A stretch of 64,000 nt of DNA, taken from an uncultured Methylophaga sp. Lineage in GTDB: Bacteria; Pseudomonadota; Gammaproteobacteria; Nitrosococcales; Methylophagaceae. Where the stretch lies: NCBI GenBank assembly GCA_913055695.1, contig CAJXKF010000001.1:204354-268353 (forward strand). The letters are read 5' to 3'. Position 1 is the first letter of the stretch; every line of letters starts with the position of its first letter. The translations under genes and the position numbers were made by a program. This document shows positions 46,960-56,562 of this stretch, piece after piece. Under the pieces are notes generated by a model that saw only the letters and a list, made by a program, of their open reading frames with translations, searched no databases and had not been told where the DNA came from.

Positions 46960-49742
46960 TATAGTGTCGGTTTGACTTCAACCCGCTCGTAAACTTCGAT
47001 TTGATCGCCCGGTTTGACGTCTTTGTAATTCTTGACACCGATACCGCATTCGACACCGGCATTGACTTCATTGACGTCATCCTTGAAGCGGCGCAGAGAC
47101 TCCAGCTCACCCTCATAAATCACCACGTTATCGCGCAATACGCGAATCGGGTTATTACGCTTGACGGTACCCTCGACCACCAGACAGCCGGCGATATCAC
47201 CGAATTTCGGTGAGCGGAATACATCATCCACACGGGCAAGACCGATGATTTCGTCGCGGAAGACCGGTTCAAGCATGCCTGTCATCGCTTTGGTCACTAC
47301 ATCCAGCAGGTCGTAGATAATGCTGAAGTACTGAACATCCAGGCCTTTCTCGGCAATGACTTTACGCGCGGCGTTATCAGCACGCACATTAAAGCCGATC
47401 AGAATCGCATCTGATGCCGCAGCCAGCTGGGCATCAGTTTCATTGATACCACCGACACCGGAGCCGACCACACGGACTTTCACCTGATCGGTAGAGAGCT
47501 TCTGCAAGCCCTGGCTCACCGCTTCGACGGAACCGTGAACATCACCTTTGATGACCACATTGAGGGTTTTGACATCGCCCTCTTCCATCTTGTTGAACAT
47601 GTCGTCCAGCTTGGCAGCCTGCTGCTGTGCCATTTTCTGCTCACGCGCCTTGGTGTGACGGAAATCAGCAATTTCACGCGCTGTTTTATCATCCGGTGCT
47701 GCCTGCAGTTCATCACCGGCAGCCGGAGTGCCAGACAGACCCAGCAGCTCAACCGGGGTCGACGGGCCGGCTTTATCAACCTGTTCACCTTTTTCATTGA
47801 ACATGGCGCGGACTCGGCCATATTCCTGACCGACCACGACGATATCACCCTTGTTCAGCGTACCTTGCTGCACCAGTACGGTGACAACGGTACCGCGGCC
47901 TTTATCGAGGCGCGCTTCGATAACCGTACCATGTGCCGGCCCTTTCTCTGGGGCTTTCAGTTCCATGATTTCAGCCTGGATTGAGATAGCTTCCAGCAGG
48001 TCTTCTACGCCTTCACCCGTCAAAGCGGATACCGGTACAAACTGTACATCGCCACCCCAGTCTTCCGGAATAACTTCGTGGTTAGCGAGTTCCTGCTTGA
48101 CACGATCCGGATTGGCTTCCGGCTTATCCATCTTGTTGACGGCAACGATAACAATGGACTCAGCGGCTTTGGCATGTTGCACCGCTTCAATCGTTTGCGG
48201 CATCACCCCGTCATCGGCTGCGACAACCAGTACAACGATATCTGTGACCTTGGCACCGCGTGAACGCATCTCGGTAAACGCGGCGTGCCCCGGTGTATCC
48301 AGGAAGGCGATCTCACCACGGCTGGTTTCAACCCGGTAAGCACCGATATGCTGGGTGATACCGCCCGCTTCCCCCGAGGTCACTTTAGTGCGACGGATAT
48401 AGTCGAGCAACGAGGTTTTACCATGGTCGACGTGACCCATGACGGTCACCACAGGTGCTCTGGTTACTGATTCGCCCAGTTCCTCATCGGATACCTGCAA
48501 AGCCTCTTCCACTTCGTTCTCACGAATCGGTTTGGCAATATGGCCCATTTCTTCAACCACAATGACCGCGGTGTCCTGATCCAGCACCTGGTTAATGGTG
48601 GCCATGGTACCCAGGCCCATCAGGGTTTTAATCACTTCAGCAGCCTTAACCGACATACGCTGTGCCAGTTCAGAAACATTGATGGTTTCCGGCACATTGA
48701 CTTCGCGAACTACCGGTGCGGTCGGCTTGGAGAAACCATGCTCCTGGTCTCTGACTGCAACACGACCTGCGCCGCCACCTTTTTTCTTCTTGCGACGGCC
48801 GCCCTTGCCTTCACTGACATGCAGCTCTTTACGCTCGAAATCATCGTCCTCACCACGACGACCACCACGACGCGCTGATTTGCCACGTTCATGCTTGGCT
48901 TCAGCATCCTTCGTCTTACGTGCAGCGGCTTTCTGTTCTTTAGCCTGTGCTTCAGCTGCAGCCGCTTTGGCTTCTTCCCGCGCTTTTTCCAGCGCTTCTT
49001 CTTCCTCGCGGGCCTTACGCTTAGCTTCCAGAGCTTTTTCCGCTTCGATACGCGCCAGGTTGGCAGCACGACGCCTGGCGTCAGCCTCTTCCAACTTCTT
49101 ATGCGCCAGTTGTGAGGCGGTCAGGTCTTCATCCTTCTGCTTGCCTTTGGCAGCAGGCTTTTTGGCTTTAGATTCGGCTTCCAGCGCTTTTTGCTCTTCT
49201 TCAGCAGCTCGCTGGGCTTCTTCATTGGCTTTATTTTCAGCCTCTATCGCAGCAGCAACGGCCGCCGCCTCCTGTTCATCCTGCTGTTGTTTCAAACGCG
49301 CGGCTTCTTCCTGCTTGCGTTTGGTTTCCTGCAGACGTTGTTCTTCCTGACGAGCAACTTCGGCAGCATGTTCCTCTGCCGCCTTTTGCTTGAGCAGGTC
49401 TTCAGCTGCGGCATTAGGCTGCTCAGTGTCGCTGCGTTTGACGTAGGTACGTTTCTTTCTGACTTCAACACTGACACTTTTACCGCCACGGGCTGAACCA
49501 CCCAGCTTGATTTCACTGACCGATTTACGTTTCAGCGTGATCTTTCTGGGTGATGAGTCGGCAGTATCATCAGATTTGCCATGGCGTTGCTGCAGAAATT
49601 TGAGCAAAGTCTGTTTTTGCTCTTCAGTAATCAGATCATCAGGCTCTGAGACGTTAATCCCCGCTTCATTCAGCTGTTCTACCAATCGCTCAGCTGTGAT
49701 TCCGACTGTGCCAGCCAGGTCTTTAACCCTCATGTCACTCAT
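46959..49742 (-). CDS. infB: Translation initiation factor IF-2
   Basis: GTPase that places initiator tRNA on the 30S subunit. 927 aa. Residues 1-60 form the IF2-N fold. Residues about 110-330 are a long Ala/Glu/Lys/Arg-rich coiled coil. A second IF2-N-like module ([19 protein letters not shown]) precedes the G domain, which starts near residue 432 ([16 protein letters not shown]), with [11 protein letters not shown] and [10 protein letters not shown]. The C-terminal domains end [19 protein letters not shown] precedes the ATG, three bases after the nusA stop. Confidence 0.97.
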   Translation of the reverse strand: MSDMRVKDLAGTVGITAERLVEQLNEAGINVSEPDDLITEEQKQTLLKFLQQRHGKSDDTADSSPRKITLKRKSVSEIKLGGSARGGKSVSVEVRKKRTYVKRSDTEQPNAAAEDLLKQKAAEEHAAEVARQEEQRLQETKRKQEEAARLKQQQDEQEAAAVAAAIEAENKANEEAQRAAEEEQKALEAESKAKKPAAKGKQKDEDLTASQLAHKKLEEADARRRAANLARIEAEKALEAKRKAREEEEALEKAREEAKAAAAEAQAKEQKAAARKTKDAEAKHERGKSARRGGRRGEDDDFERKELHVSEGKGGRRKKKKGGGAGRVAVRDQEHGFSKPTAPVVREVNVPETINVSELAQRMSVKAAEVIKTLMGLGTMATINQVLDQDTAVIVVEEMGHIAKPIRENEVEEALQVSDEELGESVTRAPVVTVMGHVDHGKTSLLDYIRRTKVTSGEAGGITQHIGAYRVETSRGEIAFLDTPGHAAFTEMRSRGAKVTDIVVLVVAADDGVMPQTIEAVQHAKAAESIVIVAVNKMDKPEANPDRVKQELANHEVIPEDWGGDVQFVPVSALTGEGVEDLLEAISIQAEIMELKAPEKGPAHGTVIEARLDKGRGTVVTVLVQQGTLNKGDIVVVGQEYGRVRAMFNEKGEQVDKAGPSTPVELLGLSGTPAAGDELQAAPDDKTAREIADFRHTKAREQKMAQQQAAKLDDMFNKMEEGDVKTLNVVIKGDVHGSVEAVSQGLQKLSTDQVKVRVVGSGVGGINETDAQLAAASDAILIGFNVRADNAARKVIAEKGLDVQYFSIIYDLLDVVTKAMTGMLEPVFRDEIIGLARVDDVFRSPKFGDIAGCLVVEGTVKRNNPIRVLRDNVVIYEGELESLRRFKDDVNEVNAGVECGIGVKNYKDVKPGDQIEVYERVEVKPTL

Positions 49743-49745
49743 TGG

Positions 49746-51257
49746 TTACTCCCCTGCATCTGTATTTTCGTCTGCAAACCATGACTCTCTGGCTTTCATG
49801 ATCAATGCTGCAGCTTGCTCTTCGTTCATACCACCGATTTCGACCAGTTCATCAACGGCCAGCTCTGCTAAATCGTCCAGTGTGGTCACTTTATTGCTGG
49901 CCAAAGTCAGGGCCAGATCGCGTGTCATCCCGACCATATCCAGCAGTTCCTGAGACGGTTCTGCTGATTCCAGTTGCTCTTCGCTGGCAATTGCACGGGT
50001 CAACAGAACATCACGTGCTCTTGAGCGCAGTTCAGCAACGATATCTTCATCAAATTCTTCGATGTCGAGCATTTCCTGCTCAGGCACATAGGCGACTTCT
50101 TCCAGAGAAGAGAAGCCTTCCTGCGCCAGGATCAGAGCCACGTCTTCGTCAACATCCAGATCGGTCATAAAGGCCTGGATCAATTCACCGATTTCGCTTT
50201 CTGCTTTCTGATCGGCTTCTGAAGCAGACATCACGTTCAGCTCCCAACCGGTCAATTGGCTGGCCAGTCTGACGTTCTGGCCACTGCGGCCGATGGCCTG
50301 GGACAGTTGTCCGTCCTCAACCGCGATATCCATACTGTGCGCATCTTCATCGACAACAATAGACAAAACCTCAGCCGGTGCCATCGCGTTGATGGCGAAG
50401 CGGGCAGGATCTTCATCCCACAGAATGATGTCAACGCGCTCACCAGCCAGTTCGTTAGTCACAGCCTGAACCCGTGAGCCGCGCATACCGACACAGGCAC
50501 CGACCGGATCGATGCGGGACTCTTTAGCTTCCACCGCAATTTTGGCTCGCAGACCCGGGTCACGGGCAGCGCCTTTGATTTCGATCATGCCATCGCTGAT
50601 TTCCGGCACCTCAAGCGTGAACAGCTCAATCAGGAGCTGCGGTGCAACGCGACTGACAATGAGTTGTGGGCCACGGCCTTCCGGACGGATTTCTTTCAGA
50701 TAACCACGGATACGATCGCCGGCACGGAAGCTCTCGCGCGGGATCATTTCTTCCCGAGGCAGGAAGGCTTCAGCATTGCCGCCCAAATCCAGTGTGACGT
50801 TACCACGGTCAACCCGTTTGACGGTGCCGTGAATCATCTGACCGACTTTTTCGCGGTACTGATCAACGACCTGGGCACGCTCGGCTTCACGCACTTTCTG
50901 AACAATAACCTGCTTCGCGGTTTGTGCTGCGATACGACCGAACTCGACTGATTCCATCGGCTCCTGAATATAGCCACCGACTTCAGCTTCCGGGTCTTTT
51001 TTCTTGGCTTCACTCAGTGTTATCTGGGTTTCTTCTGATTCCAGTTCTTCGTCGTCTTCAACGATTAACCACTGACGGAAAGTCTCGTAGTTGCCGGTGA
51101 CGCGATCGATTTTGACGGCGGCATCCAGCGCCATCTCATAACGTTTGCGGGTCGCCATCGCCAACGCGGCTTCAATAGCCTGAAAAATGACTTCCTTGCC
51201 CACGCCCTTTTCGTTGGACATGGCATCGACCACCAATAAAATTTCTTTGTTATTCAT
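49746..51257 (-). CDS. nusA: Transcription termination/antitermination factor NusA
   Basis: RNA polymerase-binding factor, 503 aa from ATG 51257 (GGGGGC upstream). Order: N-terminal polymerase-binding domain ([16 protein letters not shown]), S1 ([21 protein letters not shown]), two KH domains ([18 protein letters not shown] and [19 protein letters not shown]), and two C-terminal acidic helical repeats like those of E. coli. It lies 75 bp after rimP and 3 bp before infB. Confidence 0.97.
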   Translation of the reverse strand: MNNKEILLVVDAMSNEKGVGKEVIFQAIEAALAMATRKRYEMALDAAVKIDRVTGNYETFRQWLIVEDDEELESEETQITLSEAKKKDPEAEVGGYIQEPMESVEFGRIAAQTAKQVIVQKVREAERAQVVDQYREKVGQMIHGTVKRVDRGNVTLDLGGNAEAFLPREEMIPRESFRAGDRIRGYLKEIRPEGRGPQLIVSRVAPQLLIELFTLEVPEISDGMIEIKGAARDPGLRAKIAVEAKESRIDPVGACVGMRGSRVQAVTNELAGERVDIILWDEDPARFAINAMAPAEVLSIVVDEDAHSMDIAVEDGQLSQAIGRSGQNVRLASQLTGWELNVMSASEADQKAESEIGELIQAFMTDLDVDEDVALILAQEGFSSLEEVAYVPEQEMLDIEEFDEDIVAELRSRARDVLLTRAIASEEQLESAEPSQELLDMVGMTRDLALTLASNKVTTLDDLAELAVDELVEIGGMNEEQAAALIMKARESWFADENTDAGE

Positions 51258-51332
51258 CACGCCCCCAGTGGATTACGCAGCAAACTAATCCAACCCAGTT
51301 TTCTATTATTAACCGACAATAATACGCTTTTT

Positions 51333-51779
51333 TCAGGCAACAAGTCTTGCTTTACCCAACTTTGCCAGTGGCAATGCGTAGACTTCGCCATCCACTTCAA
51401 TCAATATCTCACCGTTTTCAAATCCCTGAAGCACACCTTTAAAATTACGTCTGCCATTCACCGGCAGTTTCATGCTGATCTTGGCTTCTACCCCGGCGAA
51501 ACGTTCAAAGTCACGCGGCTTGAACAGCGGCCGGTCAAAACCGGGGGAAGAGACTTCCAGTAGATAAGCCGAGCGAATCGGCTCCTCAACATCAAGAATA
51601 CCGCTGACCTGATGGCTGACCCGTTCGCAGTCTTCAATGCTGATGCCCTGCTCGGCATCAATATAAATCCGCAGGATGGGATCCGGCCCGCCCTGGATAT
51701 ATTCCACACCGACCAGCTCATAGCCGAGGGTCTCTATCGACGACTCAATTAATTGTTCAACCTGATCGGTGATGGCCAT
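51333..51779 (-). CDS. rimP: Ribosome maturation factor RimP
   Basis: 30S assembly factor, 148 aa from ATG 51779 (MAITDQVEQLIESSIETLG). A longer frame upstream crosses the leader hairpin and is rejected. Family lines are LRIYIDAEQGISIEDCERVS and YLLEVSSPGFDRPLFKPRDF. First gene of the rimP-nusA-infB-rbfA-truB-rpsO-pnp operon. Confidence 0.95.
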   Translation of the reverse strand: MAITDQVEQLIESSIETLGYELVGVEYIQGGPDPILRIYIDAEQGISIEDCERVSHQVSGILDVEEPIRSAYLLEVSSPGFDRPLFKPRDFERFAGVEAKISMKLPVNGRRNFKGVLQGFENGEILIEVDGEVYALPLAKLGKARLVA

Positions 51780-51820
51780 AGTTGTCTCTTTAGCTCCGGA
51801 GACAGAATCAAATCTCCAGA

Positions 51821-51844
51821 AAAACAAAAACCCCTTATAGGGGC
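51821..51844 (-). promoter_or_regulatory. Terminator-like hairpin in the rimP leader
   Basis: On the minus strand GCCCC-TATAA-GGGGT is followed by TTTTGTTTT. The stem is four G-C pairs plus a wobble pair and lies about 50 bp before the rimP ATG. Its place suggests an attenuator of the nusA operon, like the rimP-leader RNAs described in other gammaproteobacteria (inference). Confidence 0.5.
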
Positions 51845-51953
51845 CCGGAATTTACAAACATTGTTACGCGGACGTTGCCAGTCCCGCTCTGCCTCAATCA
51901 GGACAAGGAGCAATCTTTAACTGCTGTGTCGCTGACTTCCCAGAAAGCACAGA

Positions 51954-51982
51954 ATGGTAACAAAACCAGCAGTTAACAGCAA
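51954..51982 (-). promoter_or_regulatory. Possible promoter of the rimP-pnp operon
   Basis: TACCAT (51954-51959) lies 17 bases from TTGCTG (51977-51982). Match to consensus is only partial. Position upstream of the leader hairpin is plausible. Confidence 0.3.
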
Positions 51983-51984
51983 CT

Positions 51985-52020
51985 AAAACCCGCTGAATCC
52001 GGGAACACCTGCATACAGGT
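51985..52020 (-). terminator. Weak terminator candidate after manB
   Basis: Two small stems read on the minus strand: ACCTG-TATG-CAGGT, then CCCG-N7-CGGG followed by TTTTAG. They lie about 260 bp beyond the manB stop. The second is terminator-like but has only four pairs. Confidence 0.35.
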
Positions 52021-52278
52021 CTCCGGAAATAAAAGATAGCGATGAACGGGATTGTTTCCTTTTCCTTATTGCATACTGCGTTTTATCCAGAGCCGGCTGC
52101 CAGGCAGACCAATTGATATCTTCATACGGAGCGAAGCTGTTCTGCTGAGTTGTGATTCACTTTTGTTGAGCTTTGGACAGCCGCAGCCTTTTCCGGCAAG
52201 CCGCCCTGTCAGCTGAGTTTGCCAGTGAAGCAAACCAATCCCTGATTCAAGCAGGCTATATATTAACAAGCTCTGCTT

Positions 52279-53766
52279 TTATTGATTCCATGCTGCCATC
52301 TGTTGCAAACATTGCTGATTCAGTGCTCTGGCAGCCTCCGGGCTCCCGGACTCAGTATAGCAACGCAGTTCGGGCGCATTGCCGGAAGGCCGCAAATGGA
52401 CCACATCCTGATTTTCCAGTGAAATCCTGACGCCATCGGTGTTGTCGACCGACACAGGGCGGGAAATGAAAGGAAATGCTTGGTGAATATTTTCAACATC
52501 CCGCTGCCAGTCCCCGCTGACAAACTCAGCCAGCCTGGACTGACTGAGCGCCGTCGGGAAGTTTTTCAGACGGTCACTGAAGGTATAGCGGGCTGGTAAA
52601 GTCTGCACTAATCCGGATAGGGTCAATTGCCGTTCGAAAGCGGCCATCATCACTGACAAAGCCACAATAACGGCATCGCGGGTGGGTAAGGCAGACAGGA
52701 ATTTGTCGTTACGGCGAATGCTTGTCTGCTGCAGAAAACCACCATTGGCTTCATAACCGACCACAGCGGCTTCCGGGTATAGGCTGGCTGCTTCCTGCAT
52801 TGCTGAAATCACATAGGGAGAGCCGATCCGGGTTCTGCTTACCTGTCTGAACAAGCCGCTTTTTTCCACCGCTGAATTACAACTCACTGGCGTTACAACA
52901 ATATCGGCACCAAGATAAGACGCACATAATAAGCCGGCGATATCCCCCCTGAGCCATTCGCCTTTCTCATCACTGATAAGCGGTCTGTCAGCATCACCAT
53001 CGGTGGAAACGATACAATCAAAGCCCTGTTCTTGAGCCCAGCGCCGGGCCAGCGCCACATCCTCCGGACGAATGGCCTCGGTGTCGACCGAGACAAATTT
53101 AGCTGAGCGCCCAAGCGAGGTGACTTTCGCGCCAAGCTGCTCAAGGATTACCTTGAAAACCTCTCTGGCCACGGAGGAATGTTGATACAGACCAATGTGC
53201 TTTCCCTGCAGGCAATTGGCAGGGAAAAAACTCAGATATCGATCAAGATAATGCTGATAAGCGGCATTGTCCGGCAAAAGATCAGCGAACGGTTTGATGA
53301 AATTGCCCTTTTCATCAAATAAAGCCTCGTCGGTAGCTACCGTCTGCTGCTTGATTTGCAGTTCATCCTGTTTAAGAATTTCGCCTGTTGGCAGATTGAA
53401 TTTAATTCCATTCCGGTCATCCGGGATATGGCTGCCGGTCACCATAATGGTAGGCATTTGTTGATCTATGCCATACAAGGCAATCGCCGGGGATGGAATA
53501 AGGCCATAATAGACTGGCGCAAAACCCATTTCTTCACAGGCTTTTGTTGCCGCTCTGATGATTCTGGGTGTACTTTCCCGGAGATCTCCAGCAATGCCGA
53601 CTTTGCTGCCCGGCTGCAGCCAGTTTTGCCGGAATACATGCTGTAAAAATGCGGTGACGTAGGCGAAACAGACCTTATCGGTCATGTCGCTGACCCGGCC
53701 TCTGACGCCACTGGTGCCAAACACAACACCGCTTTCAGCCATCAAGTTTTCAATCCTGATTTTCAT
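52279..53766 (-). CDS. manB: Phosphomannomutase (phosphohexomutase family)
   Basis: Interconverts mannose-6-P and mannose-1-P for GDP-mannose synthesis. The 495-aa protein has the N-terminal FGTSGVRG, catalytic phosphoserine Ser112 in TGSHIPDDRNG, the metal loop STDGDADRPL, the sugar loop GYEANGGF and the phosphate-binding RPSGNAPELR. The usual sugar-loop motif of PMM/PGM is GEMSGH, so this belongs to a divergent branch; phosphoglucomutase activity is an alternative. It follows manC by 21 bp, which favours the mannose role. Confidence 0.85.
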   Translation of the reverse strand: MKIRIENLMAESGVVFGTSGVRGRVSDMTDKVCFAYVTAFLQHVFRQNWLQPGSKVGIAGDLRESTPRIIRAATKACEEMGFAPVYYGLIPSPAIALYGIDQQMPTIMVTGSHIPDDRNGIKFNLPTGEILKQDELQIKQQTVATDEALFDEKGNFIKPFADLLPDNAAYQHYLDRYLSFFPANCLQGKHIGLYQHSSVAREVFKVILEQLGAKVTSLGRSAKFVSVDTEAIRPEDVALARRWAQEQGFDCIVSTDGDADRPLISDEKGEWLRGDIAGLLCASYLGADIVVTPVSCNSAVEKSGLFRQVSRTRIGSPYVISAMQEAASLYPEAAVVGYEANGGFLQQTSIRRNDKFLSALPTRDAVIVALSVMMAAFERQLTLSGLVQTLPARYTFSDRLKNFPTALSQSRLAEFVSGDWQRDVENIHQAFPFISRPVSVDNTDGVRISLENQDVVHLRPSGNAPELRCYTESGSPEAARALNQQCLQQMAAWNQ

Positions 53767-53787
53767 CTGCCTTTATCTTCAACTGAT

Positions 53788-55188
53788 TCAATTACGACGA
53801 TAATTATCATCAAAACGGATGATATCGTCCTCGCCCAGATAGCTGCCGGATTGTACTTCAATAATCTCAAGCGGAATCTGACCGGGGTTATGCAGCCGGT
53901 GTTTTTTGCCGAGTGGAATATAAGTAGACTCATTCTCTGTCAGCAAGGTGGTTTTTTCATCACAGATAACCTGAGCCGTGCCGCTGACGACGACCCAGTG
54001 CTCGGCACGGTGATGATGCATCTGTAAAGACAGCGATGCCCCCGGCTTCACACTAATCCGCTTCACCTGAAAACGGGCACCATTATCAATCGAATCATAA
54101 TAGCCCCAGGGACGGTAGCATAAACGATGGTTTTCGGCTTCGGAGCGGCCGGCCTCATTCAGTCGCTGAACAATCGTTTTCACATCCTGGGTTTTTTCTT
54201 TGCTGGCCACCATCACTGCATCGGCAGTTTCAACCACAACGACATTTTCCAGACCTAAAACAGACACCAGCCTGCATTCACTGTGTACGTAGGAGTTGCT
54301 GACATCATCCAGCATTACGTCGCCACGGGTGACATTGTTATTCTCGTTCTGCTGTTCGCATTCCCACAAAGACGACCAGGATCCGACATCATTCCAACCG
54401 GCATCCAGTGGTACCACCACCGCATTGTCGGTTTTTTCCATCAATGCGTAATCAATAGAAATGGCACTGCATGCTTCGAAGCTTTCCTGCTGCAGACGAA
54501 TAAAATCCAGATCCGGTGTAGCCTGATTCAGGGCCTCACGGCAACTATTCAGAATCTCGGGTGAATAAGTCTCAAGCTCAGCCAGCAAAGTAGAAGCCTT
54601 GAACATAAACATGCCGCTATTCCAGTAATAATTACCTGAGGCGACGTAGGATTCTGCTGTATTCAGGTCAGGTTTCTCCACAAAGGCCTTCACCTTGCTG
54701 ACCTTGTTTTTTTCGCTGGCTTCAATGTAACCGTAACCGGTTTCAGGCTGCGTCGGCACAATTCCAAACGTCACTAGGTAACCTTTTTCTGCCTCTGCTC
54801 TGGCAGTATCTATAGCCTCATGAAAAGCGGCCAGGTCACGGATCACATGGTCTGCCGCCAACACCAGCAGGATAGGATCATCAGCTTTGTTTTCGGCTTC
54901 CAGCGCCGCAATAGTGAGGGCTGGTGCTGTATCCCGACCGACTGGCTCCAGAATGATGGTTGGTGAGCCAATTCCTAACTCACTCAATTGTTCCGCCACC
55001 ATAAAACGATGCTCATTACTGCAAACGACGGTCGGTGGCTCCAGATCAGGAATACCATTCAAACGCAGCAAGGTTTGCTGGAACATGGTGTGTTCACCGA
55101 ACAGCGCCAGAAACTGCTTTGGTTTGTGTTTACGTGACAAGGGCCATAAACGGGTACCATTACCACCTGACATAACGACTGGGATCAT
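53788..55188 (-). CDS. manC: Mannose-1-phosphate guanylyltransferase / mannose-6-phosphate isomerase
   Basis: Bifunctional enzyme of the AlgA/CpsB/XanB type making GDP-mannose, 466 aa. The N-terminal nucleotidyltransferase has SGGNGTRLWPLSRKHKPKQF and FVEKPD. The C-terminal cupin isomerase has RPWGYYDSID, HHHRAEHWVVVSGTA and IPLGKKHRLHNPG. AAGGAG precedes the ATG. It is 48 bp after ugd. Confidence 0.95.
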   Translation of the reverse strand: MIPVVMSGGNGTRLWPLSRKHKPKQFLALFGEHTMFQQTLLRLNGIPDLEPPTVVCSNEHRFMVAEQLSELGIGSPTIILEPVGRDTAPALTIAALEAENKADDPILLVLAADHVIRDLAAFHEAIDTARAEAEKGYLVTFGIVPTQPETGYGYIEASEKNKVSKVKAFVEKPDLNTAESYVASGNYYWNSGMFMFKASTLLAELETYSPEILNSCREALNQATPDLDFIRLQQESFEACSAISIDYALMEKTDNAVVVPLDAGWNDVGSWSSLWECEQQNENNNVTRGDVMLDDVSNSYVHSECRLVSVLGLENVVVVETADAVMVASKEKTQDVKTIVQRLNEAGRSEAENHRLCYRPWGYYDSIDNGARFQVKRISVKPGASLSLQMHHHRAEHWVVVSGTAQVICDEKTTLLTENESTYIPLGKKHRLHNPGQIPLEIIEVQSGSYLGEDDIIRFDDNYRRN

Positions 55189-55236
55189 AATAATCTCCTT
55201 CTTAATTCAGTATTCTGGCCATTTCCGAAATCAGCT

Positions 55237-56403
55237 TTAGTCATTTCCGAACAAGTCACGGGTATAGACCTTGTCTGCGACATCCCTGATTTCATCAACC
55301 ATACGGTTGGCAATGATGACGCTGCTCTGCGCCTTGAACTCGTCGAAGTCTCGAATCACTTTTGAGTTGAAAAACGTGTCTTCTTCCAGCACCGGCTCAT
55401 AAATAATGATTTCAAGGCCTTTGGCCTTAAGCCGTTTCATGATTCCCTGCACAGAAGAAGAACGGAAATTATCCGATCCTGATTTCATAATTAAGCGGTA
55501 GATACCAACTACGCGTGGTTGCAGTTTGAGAATGCAATTGGCCACATGATCCTTGCGGGTCGTGTTGGCTTCAACGATGGCGTGAATCAGGTTATTCGGC
55601 ACATCACGATAATTAGCCAGTAGCTGCTTGGTGTCCTTGGGCAGGCAATAGCCACCGTAACCAAAGGACGGATTGTTGTAGTGATCACCGATGCGCGGAT
55701 CCAAACAAACGCCTTTGATGATCTGTTTGCTGTCGATACCGTTAATTTCGGCGTAGCTGTCAAGCTCATTGAAATAAGCCACGCGCATGGCCAGGTAGGT
55801 ATTCGAGAATAATTTGACGGCTTCTGCCTCGGTCGACTCGGTGAACAGAACGGGAATGTCCTGCTTCACTGCCCCTTTCACCAGCAGATCGGCAAACTGG
55901 GTGGCTCGCTCTGACAACTCGCCTATGATGATGCGCGAGGGATAAAGATTGTCATGCAAAGCTTTCCCTTCGCGTAAAAACTCCGGTGAAAAAATAATGT
56001 TGTCGCAAGCAAATCTCTGCCTGATACTTTTGGTGTAACCGACCGGTACAGTCGATTTGATTATCATCACGGCGGCAGGGTTAATCGCCATCACATCCTG
56101 GATCACAGCTTCAACCGAACTGGTGTCAAAATAATTGGTGTCAGGGTCATAATCGGTAGGCGTGGCAATCACCACGTAGTCAGCCCCCTGATAAGCCTCG
56201 TTTTTGTTCAGCGTGGCTGTCAGATTAAGTTTCTTATTCAGCAGAAAATCTTCAATATCCGTATCTGAAATCGGTGATTTCCCTGCATTAATCAGTTCCA
56301 CTTTTTCGGCTATAACGTCCAGAGCCACCACCTCGTTATGCTGTGCCAACAAGACAGCATTAGAGAGACCAACATATCCTGTACCGGCTATCGCTACCTT
56401 CAT
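55237..56403 (-). CDS. ugd: UDP-glucose 6-dehydrogenase
   Basis: Oxidises UDP-glucose to UDP-glucuronate with two NAD+. The 388-aa length equals the short E. coli-type Ugd. It has the nucleotide motif AGTGYVGLS near 6-14, [10 protein letters not shown] and catalytic Cys253 in [18 protein letters not shown]-sugar genes follow. It supplies the acidic sugar of the polysaccharide made by this locus. Confidence 0.96.
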   Translation of the reverse strand: MKVAIAGTGYVGLSNAVLLAQHNEVVALDVIAEKVELINAGKSPISDTDIEDFLLNKKLNLTATLNKNEAYQGADYVVIATPTDYDPDTNYFDTSSVEAVIQDVMAINPAAVMIIKSTVPVGYTKSIRQRFACDNIIFSPEFLREGKALHDNLYPSRIIIGELSERATQFADLLVKGAVKQDIPVLFTESTEAEAVKLFSNTYLAMRVAYFNELDSYAEINGIDSKQIIKGVCLDPRIGDHYNNPSFGYGGYCLPKDTKQLLANYRDVPNNLIHAIVEANTTRKDHVANCILKLQPRVVGIYRLIMKSGSDNFRSSSVQGIMKRLKAKGLEIIIYEPVLEEDTFFNSKVIRDFDEFKAQSSVIIANRMVDEIRDVADKVYTRDLFGND

Positions 56404-56562
56404 AAATATATGTTCCCATTGAAAAATATAGAAGACATCCTGCGGCGTTGACTTGCCACCACTGGCAATTCATTCCACTTAAGAAAAAATCAGATGGAAG
56501 AGTATCAGTACGAAAAATTGAAAACTTTAGAACGCAGCATAAAACCGCACATTTTTTGGAAA

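Larger units (their letters stand above)
51780..52278. other. 499-bp noncoding region upstream of rimP
   Basis: No protein gene is convincing on either strand, and I find no tRNA although tRNA genes often sit here in gammaproteobacteria. It holds a manB-side hairpin pair (51985-52020), a possible rimP promoter and the leader hairpin at 51821-51844. The part from 52021 to 52278 shows nothing I can name. Confidence 0.6.

Noticed and set aside
48595-49350. Plus-strand Ser/Ala/Cys-rich frame of 251 codons
   Set aside because: Antisense of the Ala/Glu/Lys-rich coiled-coil part of infB, a known cause of spurious frames.
51845-52270. A tRNA gene upstream of rimP, as in many gammaproteobacteria
   Set aside because: I find no T-loop GTTCRANNC with matching acceptor stem on either strand.
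52066-52430. Short frames on both strands between manB and rimP
   Set aside because: They overlap the manB 3' end or lack start signals, and their composition does not resemble a protein I can support.
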